Source: Calliopsis andreniformis (taxonomy: Eukaryota > Arthropoda > Insecta > Hymenoptera > Andrenidae). From it: DNA of 64,000 nucleotides. Location: positions 18,122,001 to 18,186,000 of the forward strand of contig NW_027480422.1 in the NCBI RefSeq assembly GCF_051401765.1. Direction: 5' to 3'. The notes under the pieces were generated by a model. It searched no databases and had not been told where the DNA came from. It saw only the letters and a list, made by a program, of their open reading frames with translations. A program made the position numbers and the translations under genes. This document shows, piece after piece, positions 63,676 through 64,000 of this stretch (position 1 is its first letter; the number at the start of each line of letters is the position of its first letter).

Positions 63676-64000
63676 TGCAACCAGTGTGAAAAATATGGTC
63701 ATTTCTACGTTGCGGGCATCCTAGGCTTCACTCTAGGGCGTTGCACCACCAGATCGAATAGTTAGGGCCTTAGAAGTCAACGCCCGATGCATAAAATACA
63801 ATATAAATACAACAGTTTTTCCATCGTATAAAACGATAATTGCATCCAGTGTGCAAGTAATGGTCATTTCTACGATCCGGGCGACCTAGGCATCACTCTA
63901 GGGCGTTGTTCCACCAGAGCGAATAGTTAGGGCCTAAGAAGTCAACGCCTGAAGCATAAAATACAATATAAATACAACAGTTTTTACATTGTATAAAACG
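63676..64000. repeat. Last monomers, array continues off the window
   Basis: One 165-base monomer starts at 63722 (one base lost in AAACGATAATTGC, also seen near 60,350). The final monomer starts at 63887 and is cut at base 114 by the window edge. Confidence 0.8.

Larger units (their letters stand above)
1..64000. repeat. Tandem satellite array, 166-bp monomer, about 385 copies
   Basis: The word TAGGCTTC or a close variant recurs every 165-167 bases across the whole window, always in the same orientation. Checkpoints are 1, 167, 333, 10785, 18584, 27876, 38665, 44807, 54599, 62228 and 63887. From the first to the last there are about 385 monomers with a net loss of only 24 bases. No non-satellite stretch of even one monomer length was seen. 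The length is close to the DNA in one nucleosome plus linker, a common size for centromeric satellites in plants and animals. A centromeric or pericentromeric location is inferred. The family was not recognised, so the species is left open. Confidence 0.98.

Noticed and set aside
1..64000. CRISPR array
   Set aside because: The repeat is contiguous with no unique spacers, and the unit is far too long.

Overview
This window is satellite DNA from end to end. All 64 kb is one head-to-tail array of a monomer of about 166 bp, in a single orientation. About 385 monomers fit, and the array runs off both edges. I see no gene, RNA gene, transposable element or unique sequence. The monomer has about 42% GC (hand count on a consensus). 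The scale and order of the array point to a eukaryotic chromosome, probably a centromeric or pericentromeric block, in a long-read assembly. I do not recognise the satellite family and cannot name the organism. The centromere reading is inference from length, purity and higher-order structure.

I set monomer phase at the common TAGGCTTC word, so monomers start at 1, 167, 333, 499 and so on. Four zones can be told apart. (1) 1-18.1 kb is older, heterogeneous array with local dimers and 1-2.3 kb duplicated blocks. (2) 18.1-23.2 kb holds a 7-monomer cassette and a 12-monomer higher-order repeat (HOR) of 1,991 bp. (3) 23.2-38.4 kb is a strongly homogenised core. It starts with a 15-monomer HOR (2,490 bp), then an 11-monomer deletion derivative (1,826 bp), then three consecutive copies of a 22-monomer HOR (3,652 bp; the last is incomplete). 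(4) 38.5-64 kb is a patchwork. It includes a near-perfect 7-monomer tandem duplication, copies of zone 2 and zone 3 cassettes, and from about 55 kb the same older monomer classes as zone 1.

The HORs can be read as a history. I lettered the 15-mer f-g-h-i-j-k-l-m-n-f'-a-b-c-d-e. The 22-mer is two deletion derivatives of that order joined together: a 14-mer with a c/d fusion and an 8-mer with a g/n fusion. Junctions fall inside hybrid monomers that keep the 166 bp length, as expected for unequal crossing-over or conversion in register. All copy comparisons were made by eye. Offsets between copies come from the printed coordinates, but I give no percent identities.

The short open reading frames are read-through of the repeat and are not annotated as genes.
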